Below are positions 62,901 to 64,000 of a stretch of DNA of 64,000 bases, piece by piece. The first letter of the stretch is position 1. Each line of letters begins with the position of its first letter. Source of the DNA: Sinomonas susongensis (GTDB taxonomy: Bacteria; Actinomycetota; Actinomycetes; Actinomycetales; Micrococcaceae); the NCBI RefSeq assembly GCF_005877005.1, contig NZ_SSNH01000002.1:310001-374000 (forward strand), read 5' to 3'. The position numbers and the translations under genes were made by a program. The notes under the pieces are model-generated. The model saw only the letters and a program-made list of their open reading frames with translations, did not search any database and had not been told where the DNA came from.

Positions 62901-64000
62901 AAGATGATAGCGTCGAAGCGCACTTGTCGGCCTGACCGACGCCGACACTCGTTGGCCTTCCGTTCCCAGAAGACGTCAAAGAGTTGGTTCGCGCTCTCGA
63001 ATTGGGGGAATGCCGCTTGCGACACTATGCCGCCCAGCATCCTGAGGTTTAATGGTGACGACAGAAGCTCAAACTGTGATTGCTCCAGTCCAGCCGGATC
63101 AACCCCCATTGCTAGGAGGACCTCCTGGACTTGATCACTCGTGAGGTTCCCGACCTCAAACAAGTCCGACTCTGGTTTGGTCGACAATTGCCGCATCCGA
63201 GGGTCGTTTTCGATGTCGAATTTCCGCGAGCCGAAGACCAATTGGATATTTTCGAACGCGGAGGCTTCGCGGACGAGGTCCTCTATGCTTGCAAGATTTT
63301 CCGGGAGTCGCCCTGAAAGTAAGCTCGCAGCGTCAAGTTGATCAATGACGAGGACGGCCGCCTGGCCGTTGATGTGTTCGGCAACTACGGCTACGGGTGA
63401 CGCCGACAGTCCAAGAACACGGCCAAGATCGTCTGTCGACGAAAAGCTATCGAGCCTGTCAAGACGAAATGCGAAAACCGATATGCCGTCGTCCTGAAGG
63501 CGCCTGGCAGCTTGCGCCAACACCGCGCTCTTACCAGAACCGCCCGCTCCGACGACAAAGTGCGTCCGGTGCGAGGCGCCGATGATCGTGGCAGCAAGAT
63601 CAGAAGCTTCCTGCCTCGGGATAGCCGGGTCGAGAGATGCCTCGCTGACCGAGGCGAACCAGTTGTTGGTAACGACGGTAAACCGATCAACGTCCGTTCG
63701 GCTGGCCTCGTGATATCTGGGGACAATGCCGTATGAACGTAGGCCAGCCTCAATGGAAGGTGAATCAAGAATCTTACCTAGGCTATTGAGAGCGAAATTG
63801 CCTAGGCCCGCTGCGATTAGCTTTCCGGTTAAGTCACCAGATTCCCCTCGAAGCATTGCAGCCGCGATTGCAGCATTCTGTAGTTCAAGATCCCTCTCGT
63901 CGGACCAAGAAATGTGGAATCCGCGAAGCAGTGTCCACGCGGCTTCAGGTGAGTCGACTACTTGAAGGACCTGATCTCGAGTCTGATTCAACTTTTCTGA
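59951..64000 (-). CDS. STAND/NACHT-like P-loop ATPase with long helical-repeat tail, 5' end outside window
   Basis: At least 1349 codons are open to the window edge; the visible TTG at 63991 is not a convincing start, so the N-terminus lies beyond. Counting from 63991, the P-loop HFVVGAGGSGKSAVLAQ sits at 144-160, Walker B AAVLVIDQLD at 211-220, the arginine/sensor region IQLVFGSRKFD near 250, a winged-helix-like stretch with NLTSDQVQEVLLAMGVD, and a conserved FFHESFFDYAFARRW near 415 as in NACHT and other STAND proteins. From about 450 to the end (about 900 residues) are alpha-helical, HEAT-like repeats. This layout (NTPase plus large sensor repeats) is that of anti-phage Avs-type and other conflict ATPases; the effector part would be upstream. 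GC is clearly lower than the surrounding chromosome. Function is inferred. Confidence 0.75.
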   Translation of the reverse strand, partial: SEKLNQTRDQVLQVVDSPEAAWTLLRGFHISWSDERDLELQNAAIAAAMLRGESGDLTGKLIAAGLGNFALNSLGKILDSPSIEAGLRSYGIVPRYHEASRTDVDRFTVVTNNWFASVSEASLDPAIPRQEASDLAATIIGASHRTHFVVGAGGSGKSAVLAQAARRLQDDGISVFAFRLDRLDSFSSTDDLGRVLGLSASPVAVVAEHINGQAAVLVIDQLDAASLLSGRLPENLASIEDLVREASAFENIQLVFGSRKFDIENDPRMRQLSTKPESDLFEVGNLTSDQVQEVLLAMGVDPAGLEQSQFELLSSPLNLRMLGGIVSQAAFPQFESANQLFDVFWERKANECRRRSGRQVRFDAIIFKIVDSISTEQSLAVPMSVLDGDDLSADAAYLVSENVLVRDGSKIAFFHESFFDYAFARRWMQSGQSLVDFVNGTKQELFRRSQVRQVLNYLREVNADRFRSELLALLTEPSVRFHIKAVALAVLKSLASPTTTDWTIVQMVLDTNPDFSEHVWTALRTDDWFDRLDSDGMIMDWLGMDEEQQRHALELMPTVARTKADRLAEVLRAHAHNPEIASWVRWVVRFADISESRPLFDVLLEAVRRGVYDTEAHSLWLSSYGLAQKKPDWAAELLGAFLIDRSGAMEPRPDGTLEALKDNDHTVIDLVQHASDAAPTLFVEKFAPYILGLLKTTEVADSEAPKPSRQFSAHYISFGTHELDQAIIVGLVRAFGKLISDDAATWELLEPFARDDHDVAQWILYKVALLQPSALALRIADVMLEGPHRFRGTDAFELAASVLSAICAHITDTQHQSLERQILDFRLPWDKQYKLRYRYDLLSALCESKLSPTGRKKLAEFRRQFSPKSTETIDSMASGFIRSPIPPDKARLLTDDQWIRAFIKHNQEGANWATFTGGVHELASMLQKSASENTDRFLVLALKLTSNVNPNYANAILLGVSQAEKCESSEAVFAAVRHIASLGHPENDQWLGLPLKRFRGHVPVDMVQLVADKVLTSPDPEFSDDEEQPSTADKIESQSMNCARGALALDLAVLLSADTDGILTNAVVGSLSQMASDPVVGVRAAVADVILTCLRFQPEQAITAFKILIDFSDSILSASTVRRLIHAVGYTDIDTVKLLIDRMLSSTVDGARERGGELAAMASAQWGLDGPLQRVRSGSDREARIGAARGCVYQLVGTTNRGQIALALTEFCNDQSPEVREASAEVAVQLRGERLAPYRGLLLSMINSPTFSDMSVQMFLTLEAAPDRVDDLAIAAARRFLEINNRDVADIRTAAAGDAREVGALLIRAYAQAVTDQQRAAVLDLVDQLLISGAYGVDSLVEASERQHD

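Noticed and set aside
63391-63768. 125-residue frame overlapping the P-loop region of the STAND gene
   Set aside because: Shadow frame within a longer gene that shows intact ATPase motifs.

Overview
This window looks like a contiguous piece of a high-GC actinobacterial chromosome, most likely of the Micrococcaceae (Arthrobacter/Sinomonas type). The support is: DivIVA/Wag31 with SepF and no MinCD, a polyphosphate glucokinase, NrdR, a PknL/Rv2175c-like pair, a GarA/OdhI FHA protein beside FtsR, a LigD of polymerase-ligase form, and GC-rich codon use. The placement is inferred from gene content and order; no search was run.

Layout. Positions 1-2600 hold the 3' part of panB, a small SPOR-like protein, map and ppgK. 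From 2600 to 32050 almost everything is on the minus strand: a complete division and cell wall (dcw) cluster. In transcription order it is mraZ, rsmH, ftsL, ftsI, murE, murF, mraY, murD, ftsW, murG, murC, ftsQ, ftsZ, pgeF, yggS, sepF, yggT, wag31, lspA, rluD, dnaE, a small membrane protein, hisD and nrdR. DUF3040 and dinB lie upstream of mraZ. Many junctions are ATGA/GTGA overlaps, so translation is probably coupled. Positions 32100-45200 hold a lipoprotein, a polyprenyl synthase, a PknL-type PASTA kinase with an Rv2175c-like DNA-binding protein, a LysM-lytic transglycosylase, class II DAHP synthase, an acyltransferase, two tandem hydrolases, a ROK glucokinase and an acyl-CoA ligase. Positions 45200-53900 hold pyruvate carboxylase, an orphan ParA, and the group gcvH, garA, ftsR, DUF151, merR, then a Fpg/Nei glycosylase. 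Positions 53900-59430 hold a DLH hydrolase, an MFS transporter, a luciferase-like oxidoreductase and LigD.

The right end (about 59,490-64,000) is different. It holds a small double helix-turn-helix protein and, convergent with it, a very long low-GC gene. That gene encodes a P-loop STAND/NACHT-like ATPase with a roughly 900-residue helical-repeat tail and is open at the window edge. This is the best candidate for an undescribed (probably anti-phage or conflict) system; the chromosome backbone resumes at ligD behind a 13-bp terminator hairpin.

Regulatory signals visible in the sequence include MraZ-type GTGG repeats at 10-bp spacing in the mraZ promoter, an NrdR-box palindrome before nrdR, three GTCACA repeats before the transglycosylase, and a recurring leaderless promoter layout (TANNNT, 6-7 nt, start codon) in front of map, nrdR, hisD, dnaE, dinB, pknL, aroG, glk and ligD. 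No tRNA, rRNA, CRISPR array or insertion sequence was recognised.
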